Positions 45,450-53,330 of a stretch of 64,000 nt of DNA are shown here, piece by piece; within the stretch, counting starts at the first letter, position 1; each line of letters begins with the position of its first letter. The notes beneath the pieces are model-generated. The model ran no database searches, had not been told where the DNA came from, and saw only the letters and a program-made list of their open reading frames with translations. The DNA lies in the NCBI GenBank assembly GCA_965224605.1, contig CBDCZP010000012.1, positions 219,376 to 283,375 of the forward strand. The letters run 5' to 3'. The translations under genes and the position numbers were made by a program. Source of the stretch: HyVt-477 sp965224605 (GTDB taxonomy: Bacteria; Pseudomonadota; Gammaproteobacteria; Thiotrichales; Thiotrichaceae).

Positions 45450-45906
45450 GGGAAATCCAAATCAAATGTGGTTGAATGTTTAGTTCTATGCAACAGAATA
45501 GAATTATAGTGAGAGCCCTTTTTTATCAAGTATTTATCTATTAGTTACTTATGGAAGCTCCGATCAAGTCATGTCGTCTGGAAGTGAGCCCTTCAGGCTT
45601 CACTACGGTGCTTGAAATTAACACACTAGGGCGAGCTGAAGCATCGTTTCCAGAGAATTTGCACTTATTCAGAGGTCCCTTATGCTTACTATTGTAACAT
45701 TTTTTAGTTAGAAAAATCATTTAAAGAATGTATTCTCACACTGCGCGGAGCAATCTATGAAGTGAGAGACTTCGTTCCAAAACCCCTGTTTTGTGTAAGC
45801 TACTGCAAATGGGAGTTTACGATAAGCAGCTATTAGATAGTCAGCTAGACAGTCACTAATTATTAATGCAACACTACGCATTTTTACATTTCAATAAAAT
45901 CATACA
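45450..45906. other. Intergenic region with MITE-end fragment
   Basis: No gene is supported. Positions 45579-45597 (TGGAAGTGAGCCCTTCAGG) match the outer end of the MITE at 5 kb with one inserted C, so this is a decayed copy. Around 45770-45830, CGTTCCAAAACCCCTG and GGGAGTTTAC look like degenerate pieces of the GTTCCCAAA palindrome family. The metalloprotease and exonuclease promoters must lie here but were not pinned down. Confidence 0.45.
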
Positions 45907-46704
45907 ATGAATATTATCACTTGGAACGTCAATGGGATTCGAGCCGTAGAGCGAAAGGGCGAGTTACAAAACCTTATCGAACGTGAAGCGCCTGATTTTT
46001 TGTTATTGCAGGAAATAAAGGGAAACAAGGAACAGTTCAGTGAGTTTTTGACTGAAAATTCTGATTACGATCAGTTTTATCATAGTGCCGAAAAGAAAGG
46101 CTATGCCGGAACGGGGTTGTGGGTGAATAGGCAGTTTCAGGAAACGATAACGGGTTTTAAGTTTTTAACAGCAATACCTGATTCACCTAATGCTGATGAA
46201 GGACGTGTTGCACATGCTCAATTTAGCATCAATGATGAGCCTTTTGATCTGTTTTCTATCTATTTTCCTAACGGGGGTAAAAACCCGGAAGCATGGATTG
46301 AGAAGCTGGATTTCTATGAGCGAACACTGGATTACATGAATGCACTTCGTGTCGCGGGGCGTACGGTTATCGTCGGTGGTGATATGAATGTCGCTCATAA
46401 TGAAGTGGATATCGCCAGACCCAAAGCCAATGATGGCAAGATTGGTTTTCATCCCAAGGAAAGAAACTGGATGGATCGCGTAATGCAGGCAGATTGGGGC
46501 GATGCGTGGCGTGCAAAGAATCCTGATAGCATGGATGTGTATTCCTGGTGGGCTATGCGTGGTGGTGCAAGGTCAAGGAATGTTGGTTGGAGGATTGATT
46601 ATTTCTTGCTTGAACAGCGTTTTATTGATCGTGTTAGCACTATAGAATATCAGCATGAGCAATTAGGCTCTGATCATTGTCCGTTGAAATTAGTGTTTAA
46701 ATAA
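45907..46704 (+). CDS. xth: Exodeoxyribonuclease III
   Basis: 265 residues, the full length of bacterial ExoIII/ExoA. The fold's motifs are all present: ITWNVNGIRA, LLLQEIKG (catalytic Glu), YFPNGG, GGDMNVAHNEVDIARP (Asp and Asn), WRIDYFLL and the closing GSDHCPLKL with the catalytic Asp-His. It repairs abasic sites and trims 3' ends in the cytoplasm. It is closer to the ExoA/Neisseria type than to E. coli XthA by its short N-terminus. Confidence 0.95.
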   Translation: MNIITWNVNGIRAVERKGELQNLIEREAPDFLLLQEIKGNKEQFSEFLTENSDYDQFYHSAEKKGYAGTGLWVNRQFQETITGFKFLTAIPDSPNADEGRVAHAQFSINDEPFDLFSIYFPNGGKNPEAWIEKLDFYERTLDYMNALRVAGRTVIVGGDMNVAHNEVDIARPKANDGKIGFHPKERNWMDRVMQADWGDAWRAKNPDSMDVYSWWAMRGGARSRNVGWRIDYFLLEQRFIDRVSTIEYQHEQLGSDHCPLKLVFK

Positions 46705-46759
46705 CGCGTCAAATTTTTTCTATATCTAGTATCTATATTCCTATTTGTATGTCTAGTAA

Positions 46760-46832
46760 GGAAACTCCCGTTTCAACACTCAACTCGAAACGAGAGTTTC
46801 GTTACTGCGTTCCAAAATAGGATCTTGGAACG
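46760..46832. repeat. Palindromic repeat cluster (GAAAC and GTTCCAA types)
   Basis: Two consecutive inverted repeats: GAAACTCCCGTTTC with GAAACGAGAGTTTC (one mismatch), then CGTTCCAA at 46808-46815 with TTGGAACG at 46825-46832. The loop (AATAGGATC) resembles the loop of the palindrome at 53244-53271 (TAGGAA). It belongs to the dispersed family also found at 4479 and 51842. Confidence 0.6.
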
Positions 46833-46958
46833 AGGATTATTTCGTGACTCAATCCGTAATTTATATTTATTAATAACCTATTTTCCCAGTTAATTGTCTA
46901 TTTGTTTACTATAAGTTAGACAGGGTATTGAAATCCTGACTATTCACTACTAAAAACA

Positions 46959-47306
46959 ATGGAGAAGTTCATGCATGCACGACATCAAGAATTTGTAGAT
47001 ACTGCCAAAAAACATATTGATAGCGTCGATGAAAATGTTATCGCTGGGTTGATTAAGCATTTGGGTATAGCTATCGGTAATAAAGATGCCGAGCTGGTTT
47101 CTTGCTCAGATAAATCAGAACTCGATCGGGTTCGCGACAGCTTTATGAAAAAGAAACTAGGACTCAACAGCACCAGTGATGAGGATTTGGAAAAATCTAT
47201 TATGGATGTCTGTGAAAAGATGGGAAAAAGTAACCCAAATAAATCCCGTATCACTTTCTATTATTTACTGGCTATAAAATATGGAAGAACCAGTAAGCTT
47301 GAGTAA
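46959..47306 (+). CDS. DUF2853 family protein
   Basis: 115 residues, small and helical. The pattern DENVIAGLIKHLGIAIGNKD, ELVSCSDKSELDRVRDSFMKKKLGL and FYYLLAIKYGR is that of DUF2853, a family of small cytoplasmic proteins with a solved fold but no known function. The ATG at 46959 or the one four codons later could be used. It is followed by a probable terminator. Confidence 0.85.
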   Translation: MEKFMHARHQEFVDTAKKHIDSVDENVIAGLIKHLGIAIGNKDAELVSCSDKSELDRVRDSFMKKKLGLNSTSDEDLEKSIMDVCEKMGKSNPNKSRITFYYLLAIKYGRTSKLE

Positions 47307-47347
47307 CCTGAAATAACCCACCACAGGTACTAACATTCCAAGGATGG

Positions 47348-47390
47348 AACCACCTTCCAAAATAGAACTTTGGAGGTGGTTTCTCTCTTA
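47348..47390 (+). terminator. Probable terminator after the DUF2853 gene
   Basis: AACCACCTTCCAAA and TTTGGAGGTGGTT form a 13-bp stem with one bulge, followed by TCTCTCTT. It lies between convergent genes, 42 bases past the DUF2853 stop. Its TTCCAAA core also resembles the dispersed palindromes. Confidence 0.45.
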
Positions 47391-48515
47391 AGCCATTACT
47401 CGTTGCACAAGCCATACTGACGCTAACGTGGAAACGAGTAAGGAGCCACCTTTTAAGATGTAAAAACGATACAAGAAGGTTTTTCTGAGGATATACGCCG
47501 CTGGAAATAGTAACAACAAAATAAATCCTTGACCCAATTCTACCCCCAAATTAAACCCCAGTAATGATAACGCCAGCGAACCACTATCCAGATTCAAATC
47601 CCCTAACACGCTGGCAAATCCAAAGCCATGTAACAACCCAAATATGAAGGCAATACTCCATCGTGCGCGAGTGAATATGGGTTTGATATTGTTGATGGCT
47701 ACCAGAATGACCGATAAGGCAATAGCAGATTCTACCCATCGGGAAGGCAGAGAAACCATGTCGAGTGTGGCTAACGACAAGGTAATAGAATGCGCGATGG
47801 TAAAGGCTGTAACTACCTTGAACAGGTTACTAATCGCTGGTTTTAAATCCGTAACCGCGTCCCACTTTTTGTCTTTGTAGACTAACACCGCAGGGAGCAT
47901 AAGGATGATGATAAACAGGATATGGTCAAAACCGATCAATATATGCCAGATGCCTTGTTGAATAAAACTAACGAAGCTGCGAAAAGCACCTTTTCCTTTT
48001 ACAAAATCTATATGATTATTCTCAGGGCTTAGAATATAAGGATTATCGGAATAGCCCATGCGTTGATCAATCACAACGCCTCTATGATCGGGATCATCAG
48101 CAAACAACAAAGAGTAATTTGCGCTCCATATTCCTTTGTTTACATCACATTGTGGTTGGATGTGTAGCACAACATAAGCACCATCGGTGTGGTTGTCTAT
48201 CTGCATACCGTTGTCTGCTAATGGACAAGACTGCTGATCGTTTTGTAGCTCTAAATGAGTGAAGGCATAAGTGGTGATTTTAGCTCGCTTTGCTTTCACT
48301 TCTTGCCAGGTAATTTTCTGATCAAGATTACTGTCTAAACCGATTACAAACTCAAGATCACGTAAGGCTATATCCCATTGCAGTTGTATGGAGCCGCGTT
48401 GTTCGCTGTCATTGAGAAACAAATAACTGCTACTAGGGCTGTGTGCGGCAGCTGTGAGTGGCAGTATTAGTAGAAGCAATAATGAAAGAAAATATTTCAG
48501 TGACTGGGATACCAT
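47388..48515 (-). CDS. HupE/UreJ-like membrane protein
   Basis: About 375 residues. A signal peptide (ending TAAAHS) is followed by a periplasmic domain of about 170 residues that includes an EF-hand-like DSNLDQKITWQE. The C-terminal half has about six helices with the family motifs WHILIGFDHILFII, FTIAHSITLSLA and LLHGFGFASVLGDL, rich in conserved His and Asp as in HupE/UreJ (nickel/cobalt permease-like). The ATG shares its A with the stop of the upstream TPR gene. The ion or substrate is not known for this long subgroup. It is the last gene of a DUF4331-lipoprotein-TPR-HupE operon. Confidence 0.82.
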   Translation of the reverse strand: MVSQSLKYFLSLLLLLILPLTAAAHSPSSSYLFLNDSEQRGSIQLQWDIALRDLEFVIGLDSNLDQKITWQEVKAKRAKITTYAFTHLELQNDQQSCPLADNGMQIDNHTDGAYVVLHIQPQCDVNKGIWSANYSLLFADDPDHRGVVIDQRMGYSDNPYILSPENNHIDFVKGKGAFRSFVSFIQQGIWHILIGFDHILFIIILMLPAVLVYKDKKWDAVTDLKPAISNLFKVVTAFTIAHSITLSLATLDMVSLPSRWVESAIALSVILVAINNIKPIFTRARWSIAFIFGLLHGFGFASVLGDLNLDSGSLALSLLGFNLGVELGQGFILLLLFPAAYILRKTFLYRFYILKGGSLLVSTLASVWLVQRVMA

Positions 48516-49807
48516 CACGCTGCTCTCTGGTAATGATTCAACAGTTTTTCAAGTCGAATGTCCTGTAGTTTGTGTTGATCAATCCAGTCCCTGATTTTTG
48601 CTATAGAAGAATCCGATTTATTAATCATAGCTGCACGTAGCAAGATCAAGGCATCATCGGGTTCTCTCTGGATGTTCCAATTATCCTCAGCGAGCTTTAA
48701 TGCTTTTTTGGGGTTGCCTCCAAACTCAAGCAGATAGAGCGCTTTATCACGGTCATGCAGCTTGCTACCCAGCAAATATGCTGTTTTATAGCGTGTTTGA
48801 AGTAATGCTTGATAATCTTCGGCCAATTCATCTTCATTGGCTTGTTTCGCAGCAATAGCTAAACGTAATAATAAGGCATCATCTTTAGTCTCATTTTCTA
48901 ACAGAATAAGGACTTCTGCGGGTCTGTTTTCTGCAATAAGGAAGTCACTATAGCTGCGTAGCAAGTAGGCATCACGCAGAGGTAAGGCAAGTGCGGTTTT
49001 ATAATGATTTTCGGCTTGTTCCAAGTTGCCGATCCGAGTTGCAGTTTCTGCACTCAGTCCTAAAGTCCATTGCATTAATTCGTGTTGTTTTGCATTAACT
49101 TGTAGTGTCAAAACTTGTTGTAGTTGATAAGCACGTTCAGCTGAACCGGTATAACTCAGTACCTGACTATGACAAAGGCTTGATAACCAGGTTGATAGGC
49201 TTGAGGATGTTCTAGCCAATGCGGAACAACTAGCTCTGGCTGAGCTATATTTGCCCTGTAATTGCTGAATAGTCGCCAACGTTAACCAGCCTTGAGTATG
49301 TTTTGGTTGGCGTTTTAGCAACTGTTTTAAGTCTTGGGTTGCTTGAGTATATTTATGTTTGTGCTGTCTTAACGTAGCACGTAGGAAGAGTACTTCTGTT
49401 GGTGCGTCTTGCTGTTTCCACCAAGGTTTTAGTACTGCTTTGGCATAGCCATAATAGCGACTATCTGAGTTGATACGTGCTATGCGAATATAGCGGGTCG
49501 CTAGTTGACTAGCTAAAGTAATATTATTGGGTGCAAGATTAAGTTGTTTTCTTAGCTTTTTTACTTGTGAATTTCCTTGTGAGGAATTGTTGTTTGCTTG
49601 GTTTGATGACTTTGCTGGATTTGATAATGTAGATGTAGATAGTCGCTCTAACACTTCATCATCATGAGTTGGAGTGCGTGGTGCACTAAAAGCTGTGTTT
49701 AATGCAGCACAGATGATGAGTAACAGGGCAAAACCATTGAGATTACTATTGCAATACCAACGGCTCCACCCCGTGACTTTCCTAATAGTCCAGGAATGTG
49801 GGGACAT
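48515..49807 (-). CDS. TPR-repeat exported protein
   Basis: About 430 residues. An N-terminal hydrophobic segment (NGFALLLIICAALNTAFS) acts as a signal or anchor. The rest is mostly paired helices of TPR type (for example YTQATQDLKQLLKRQPKHTQGWLTLATIQQ shortened to QATQDLKQLLKRQPK; NLEQAENHYKTALAL). It is probably a periplasmic scaffold. The ATG at 49807 follows the lipoprotein stop by one base, and its own stop overlaps the HupE start, so the genes are tightly coupled. Confidence 0.8.
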   Translation of the reverse strand: MSPHSWTIRKVTGWSRWYCNSNLNGFALLLIICAALNTAFSAPRTPTHDDEVLERLSTSTLSNPAKSSNQANNNSSQGNSQVKKLRKQLNLAPNNITLASQLATRYIRIARINSDSRYYGYAKAVLKPWWKQQDAPTEVLFLRATLRQHKHKYTQATQDLKQLLKRQPKHTQGWLTLATIQQLQGKYSSARASCSALARTSSSLSTWLSSLCHSQVLSYTGSAERAYQLQQVLTLQVNAKQHELMQWTLGLSAETATRIGNLEQAENHYKTALALPLRDAYLLRSYSDFLIAENRPAEVLILLENETKDDALLLRLAIAAKQANEDELAEDYQALLQTRYKTAYLLGSKLHDRDKALYLLEFGGNPKKALKLAEDNWNIQREPDDALILLRAAMINKSDSSIAKIRDWIDQHKLQDIRLEKLLNHYQRAA

Positions 49808-49808
49808 C

Positions 49809-50087
49809 TTAGGAACCACCAGCCCTGTTTAGAACATCCTGAACGCTATCACCCGTTTCCACTTCGATGGGATCGGTATCTGCGCCGTTAAAAAGTGCAT
49901 TGATATCACTTCTCAATGTTGCAGCATCACCTAACGCAGTGGGCTCGCTGTCAGCAGTTTGCGAGGCTAAATCCCTCAGCTGATTGTCTGCGATGATGGG
50001 GCCGCCACTGCCACCTGCATCATTGTTACTAGAATGACAACCCACAACAGCCATGATTGATAAGGTTAAAACGATTAATGTTTTCAT
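49809..50087 (-). CDS. Small lipoprotein
   Basis: 92 residues with a lipobox (SIMAVVGC, Cys17), a Gly/Ser/Asn-rich linker and an acidic tail (NALFNGADTDPIEVETGDSV). No known family. It has a good AGGAG site and lies between the DUF4331 gene and the TPR gene with short spacing, implying one transcript. Being a lipoprotein it may tether the DUF4331 or TPR protein to a membrane. Confidence 0.78.
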   Translation of the reverse strand: MKTLIVLTLSIMAVVGCHSSNNDAGGSGGPIIADNQLRDLASQTADSEPTALGDAATLRSDINALFNGADTDPIEVETGDSVQDVLNRAGGS

Positions 50088-50098
50088 GACAGTTTCTC

Positions 50099-51604
50099 CT
50101 ATTGCACAGTATTGGATGAACCAGAGACAGGTGTAGTCAAGTAAGGAAAAACCTCATCAAACTGCGCTGCATTCTGGATAGCACCATCGGTGTATGGTAA
50201 ATTACCACTAGGGGCTTGTTCGGCTGTACACAACCCCAGATTAAGGTGACACAAAACACCCATCACCACACGTAGTGATACATCAACCACATCATCACCG
50301 GGACGACGACCATTTGGGAAACCTGCGTTGTCACCTGCGGCAACTCCTAGGTTGTTCTGGTCGATCTTGGCAGTTGGAGTAATACCGGTATTTAGACGCT
50401 GCATTTCTGCAACGGAGCCATTGGCGTTTACTCCAGTGAGGCCGGTTAGGAAGGTGGCAACCAAATCAGGGCGATCGGCAACGGTGGGTGCAATCACGTT
50501 AAATAACACATTCAAAATATGCGGTAATGTCGGGTTGGTTACGTAAGATGCGAATTGTCCATCATCTTTCGGTTCGCTTGCATTAAAACGGTTTTTGTCA
50601 GGCAAACCGATCACCACTTCATTGACTAAAGGCATGCCGAGACGTGAAACCTGAGTCCATGCGCCACCACTAACAGAAGGTTGTTTGAAGGTGGGAGTCG
50701 GGTCAAGAATGCGTACTTGTGGCAAACTAGCGGTAGTCCAGCCACCAATAATACCGTTGGCGTTGTCACCAGTTAAACAGGTGATGGGCACTTCTAAAGC
50801 AAATGTAGTAATGTTTTTATCATCAAGAATATTGGCTTCACCATCGACAGGACCAAGAGGATTGGTATTAACCAAGTCAAATACTTCCCCTAGATTGACC
50901 GCAAAGGATTCTTTTCTTTGTCCAACAAACACTCGGCCATCTTGAGATCCCGTAGGGCATGCAGACAAGGTAACATCATGAATAAAGCTATTAGCATAAT
51001 CCGCATAAGTTTGGGTGCTGAATGTCTTATCACCGACGTTATCGTAAGGCTTGCCAAATGATGTGCCACCACCACTTGTATGGGTTGCACTGGATTTTGT
51101 ACCCGTACGACGATCACCATCGACCATGGTTAATGTATAAGACTCCATAAAATTCAGAGCTGAACTGCCTGAGGTGCTCACAGGGCCAATATTTTTCTGT
51201 GGAACGGCAACGCCATTGATGGCTATTCCGGCTCCACCATTACCTAGTTCCTTGGTAAAACGGAACTGGAAGCTGACATCCTCAATGCCATCACCTGAGT
51301 TATCTACATGTATTTCATACAGAGCATCAGCTGACATGCTGAAATAGTTAGGGCCACCATAGGCATCTTGCAGAGGACTATAATTCGCAATTAACGTGAC
51401 ATAACCTTCTCTATTGGTTTCATAGCTGCGAAACATATAGAAATCTGTGCCGTCCACTTTCGGGTGTTCGGTGATAAAAGGGGCTTCACGATGGCTGGAT
51501 GCTGTCGCCGTATTTAATAGCGTTGAAAATGTCGCGGTACAGGAAGTGGCAATTAGGGTTGCCAGTAATGTTTTATGGGTTATTACTTTTGATAAAAATC
51601 GCAT
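50099..51604 (-). CDS. DUF4331 secreted protein
   Basis: 501 residues. A signal peptide ends near residue 36 (LNTATA), and the mature start SSHREAPFITEHPKVDGTDFYMFRSYE is the DUF4331 signature. The body is beta-rich (EIHVDNSGDGIEDVSFQFRF) and ends with RRPGDDVVDVSLRVVMG. The family is widespread, secreted and uncharacterised. The ATG has an AGGAGG ribosome site, and 37 bases further upstream lies an ECF-type promoter also found in front of the sigma gene. It heads an operon with the lipoprotein, TPR and HupE-like genes. Confidence 0.88.
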   Translation of the reverse strand: MRFLSKVITHKTLLATLIATSCTATFSTLLNTATASSHREAPFITEHPKVDGTDFYMFRSYETNREGYVTLIANYSPLQDAYGGPNYFSMSADALYEIHVDNSGDGIEDVSFQFRFTKELGNGGAGIAINGVAVPQKNIGPVSTSGSSALNFMESYTLTMVDGDRRTGTKSSATHTSGGGTSFGKPYDNVGDKTFSTQTYADYANSFIHDVTLSACPTGSQDGRVFVGQRKESFAVNLGEVFDLVNTNPLGPVDGEANILDDKNITTFALEVPITCLTGDNANGIIGGWTTASLPQVRILDPTPTFKQPSVSGGAWTQVSRLGMPLVNEVVIGLPDKNRFNASEPKDDGQFASYVTNPTLPHILNVLFNVIAPTVADRPDLVATFLTGLTGVNANGSVAEMQRLNTGITPTAKIDQNNLGVAAGDNAGFPNGRRPGDDVVDVSLRVVMGVLCHLNLGLCTAEQAPSGNLPYTDGAIQNAAQFDEVFPYLTTPVSGSSNTVQ

Positions 51605-51640
51605 GGTTTCCTCCTATGCGTGATTGGTTACATGAAGGAC

Positions 51641-51667
51641 TACGCAGCTTAGGAAAAAACCGGATTC
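51641..51667 (-). promoter_or_regulatory. Candidate ECF promoter of the DUF4331 operon
   Basis: On the minus strand GAATCC (-35) and TGCGTA (-10) stand about 16-18 bases apart, followed by GTCCTT. The block CTGCGTAGTCCTT matches CTGCGTAGCCCTT upstream of the neighbouring ECF sigma gene with one difference, and both have GAATC at similar distance. TGAATCC resembles the TGATCC -35 of ECF11/ChrR-linked sigma factors. Confidence 0.6.
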
Positions 51668-51841
51668 ATTTTTTATTGTTAAATATTTAGAAGATATTGA
51701 TTCATTGATATTAATTGTCTCTACGAGCTTGTGACTAATTTGCTATGTAAATACGTTTGGAAAAGTTAATAATTTAAGGGTGAAGCGAAAAGATGGATAG
51801 AGTAGGGTTTGTACTAAACGTTCTGTTTTGCGTAAAGCACT

Positions 51842-51857
51842 GGAAACGGGAGTTTCC
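51842..51857. repeat. GGAAAC/GTTTCC hairpin
   Basis: A perfect 6-bp inverted repeat with a 4-nt loop (GGAAAC ggga GTTTCC), the same as at 4513-4528. It lies just past the anti-sigma stop and may slow transcription, but it has no T-run. Confidence 0.45.
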
Positions 51858-51876
51858 TTGCTGAGTTGGATGCAAA

Positions 51877-52392
51877 CTACACGGGCAATGCCCCACGAAT
51901 AAAGGCCAGACACCCCTTTTGGCTACTCACATGACCGTGTGTTGAACCTGCTACTGCAAAGTGAAAATCTCCTTTATTCAGGGTCGTATCACCCAAGGTC
52001 AGGTCGCCTTCAAGCATTAAGCATTCTTCATCAAAAGGATGATCATGACCTTTCATTTCAAAGCCAGGCTCTAGTTTGATCAGATAACTCAACAAGCCAT
52101 CGAGACCGTTGCCATCATCATGCAACAGCCGAAATTGCGCACCAGGCATGGCTTCAATCCATTCACCGTCAGCTGCTCGGAGTGTGGCCAAGTGGGTAGC
52201 TTTTGGTGTGGTTTTGTGTGTGCTCGTTTGTATGGGTTTAGGTTTTTGGCTGATTTTTTCCAGCACATTCTTACGCATTCGCGCAGCAAGCTCCATAGGA
52301 ATAGGCGCAGACTCTTGTGCTTCAGCAAGCATCTCGATAATGTCGTCATCCAATGCAGATTGATTAGTTTTTATTTGATTAAGCTTTTCCAT
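51877..52392 (-). CDS. ChrR-like cupin anti-sigma factor
   Basis: About 171 residues from the ATG at 52392, which has GGAGG six bases upstream. Residues 75-170 are a cupin with complete metal ligands (GHDHPFDEE and GSTHGH). This matches the C-terminal domain of ChrR, the anti-sigma factor of singlet-oxygen ECF sigmas. The N-terminal 50 residues are helical (IIEMLAEAQESAPIP) but lack the H-x3-C-x2-C zinc motif of true ChrR. The start overlaps the sigma gene by 14 bases. It probably restrains the neighbouring sigma factor, releasing it on an oxidative or ligand signal. Confidence 0.8.
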   Translation of the reverse strand: MEKLNQIKTNQSALDDDIIEMLAEAQESAPIPMELAARMRKNVLEKISQKPKPIQTSTHKTTPKATHLATLRAADGEWIEAMPGAQFRLLHDDGNGLDGLLSYLIKLEPGFEMKGHDHPFDEECLMLEGDLTLGDTTLNKGDFHFAVAGSTHGHVSSQKGCLAFIRGALPV

Positions 52393-52987
52393 ATAGCCCT
52401 CCTGTCCCCATATGTGCACCCAGATGATCTTTATCTAATACGTTTCTTAATACATCTTGTGCTCTTCGAATATTTGATTTCACAGTGCCTAATGGCTGTC
52501 CTGTGTAATTGGAAATTTGTTGGTGACTCATACCGCGATAAAAGGCTAAAGCGACGAATTGACGCTGATTATCGTTTAATACCAGTAATGCGGATGAAAC
52601 CTGATTTGAGATTTCGCCTTTCATTATGTCATCTAATGGAGCGACGATATTCTCATCTTTAAAATCACGTTGTTCATGCTCTTGATACTGGTTCATGGTA
52701 GCTGATTTTTCACGGCGTAATTTGTCTAGAGCACGACTCCGACAAATCATTAACAACCAGCCAATGGGTGCAGCACGTGATTCATTGAAGTGATTGGCTT
52801 TTCTCCACACTTGAAGATAAACATCGCTCACTACTTCTTCTGCCAGTTCAGGGTGTATAACGATTTTCATCGCCATACCATAAATACGATTGACTGTGGC
52901 ATCGTAAAGATTTGCCATAGCGGTTTCATCGCCGGCGCCGATTTTTGTTATCAGTGCTACTAAATCACCTTGCTCGGTAATCCTCAT
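52379..52987 (-). CDS. ECF-type RNA polymerase sigma factor (ChrR-linked)
   Basis: About 202 residues from the ATG at 52987 (GGGAG site upstream); the frame is open to 53092 but the extra 35 residues show no family match. Region 2 is LYDATVNRIYGMAMKIVIHPELAEEVVSDVYLQVW in outline (motif VSDVYLQVWRKA) with WLLMICRSRALDKLRRE. Region 4 ends QPLGTVKSNIRRAQDVLR. It is an ECF sigma of the RpoE/SigK family paired with the cupin anti-sigma encoded just downstream. A promoter like that of the DUF4331 operon lies 165-190 bases upstream, indicating autoregulation. Confidence 0.92.
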   Translation of the reverse strand: MRITEQGDLVALITKIGAGDETAMANLYDATVNRIYGMAMKIVIHPELAEEVVSDVYLQVWRKANHFNESRAAPIGWLLMICRSRALDKLRREKSATMNQYQEHEQRDFKDENIVAPLDDIMKGEISNQVSSALLVLNDNQRQFVALAFYRGMSHQQISNYTGQPLGTVKSNIRRAQDVLRNVLDKDHLGAHMGTGGLYGKA

Positions 52988-53151
52988 CAGGCTCTCCCTG
53001 CCCACATTATATAATGGTAAAGAGTATAGTACACCCCAACCTGTATCAACGGGTAAGCGTTCTTCCTCCAGTGTGAAAGTCATTTTGAACATACCTTATT
53101 TAAAACGTGATATTTAATCATTTAAACGTGTATTTAATCGTATGTAAGGGC

Positions 53152-53178
53152 TACGCAGACCATAATGAACTAGATTCC
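53152..53178 (-). promoter_or_regulatory. Candidate autoregulated ECF promoter of the sigma gene
   Basis: On the minus strand GGAATCT (-35) and TGCGTA (-10), followed by GCCCTTACAT. The 13-base block around the -10 is the same as in front of the DUF4331 gene except for one base. The predicted leader to the ATG at 52987 would be about 155 bases, unusually long. Confidence 0.6.
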
Positions 53179-53243
53179 TTATTTTAAATAATTCTAGGGA
53201 AGCGCAGCAATAGCCATGCAATGGAGTACTAGTTTCCAAGCCT

Positions 53244-53271
53244 GAGTTCCCAAATAGGAATTTGGGAACTC
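53244..53271. repeat. Perfect GAGTTCCCAAA palindrome
   Basis: An 11-bp perfect inverted repeat, GAGTTCCCAAA / TTTGGGAACTC, with a TAGGAA loop. It is the best-preserved member of the dispersed palindrome family. It lies between the divergent sigma and FGE-like genes. Confidence 0.65.
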
Positions 53272-53330
53272 GTGTCTTAGTGTCGTTATACTATTATTAA
53301 GTCGTAAGTTATATCTAAGGCGAAAAGGAG

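Noticed and set aside
53280..53310. A third ECF promoter before the FGE-like gene (GGAAC with CGTTA)
   Set aside because: The GGAAC comes from the dispersed palindrome, the spacing is only about 14 bases and the conserved CTGCGTAG block is missing.
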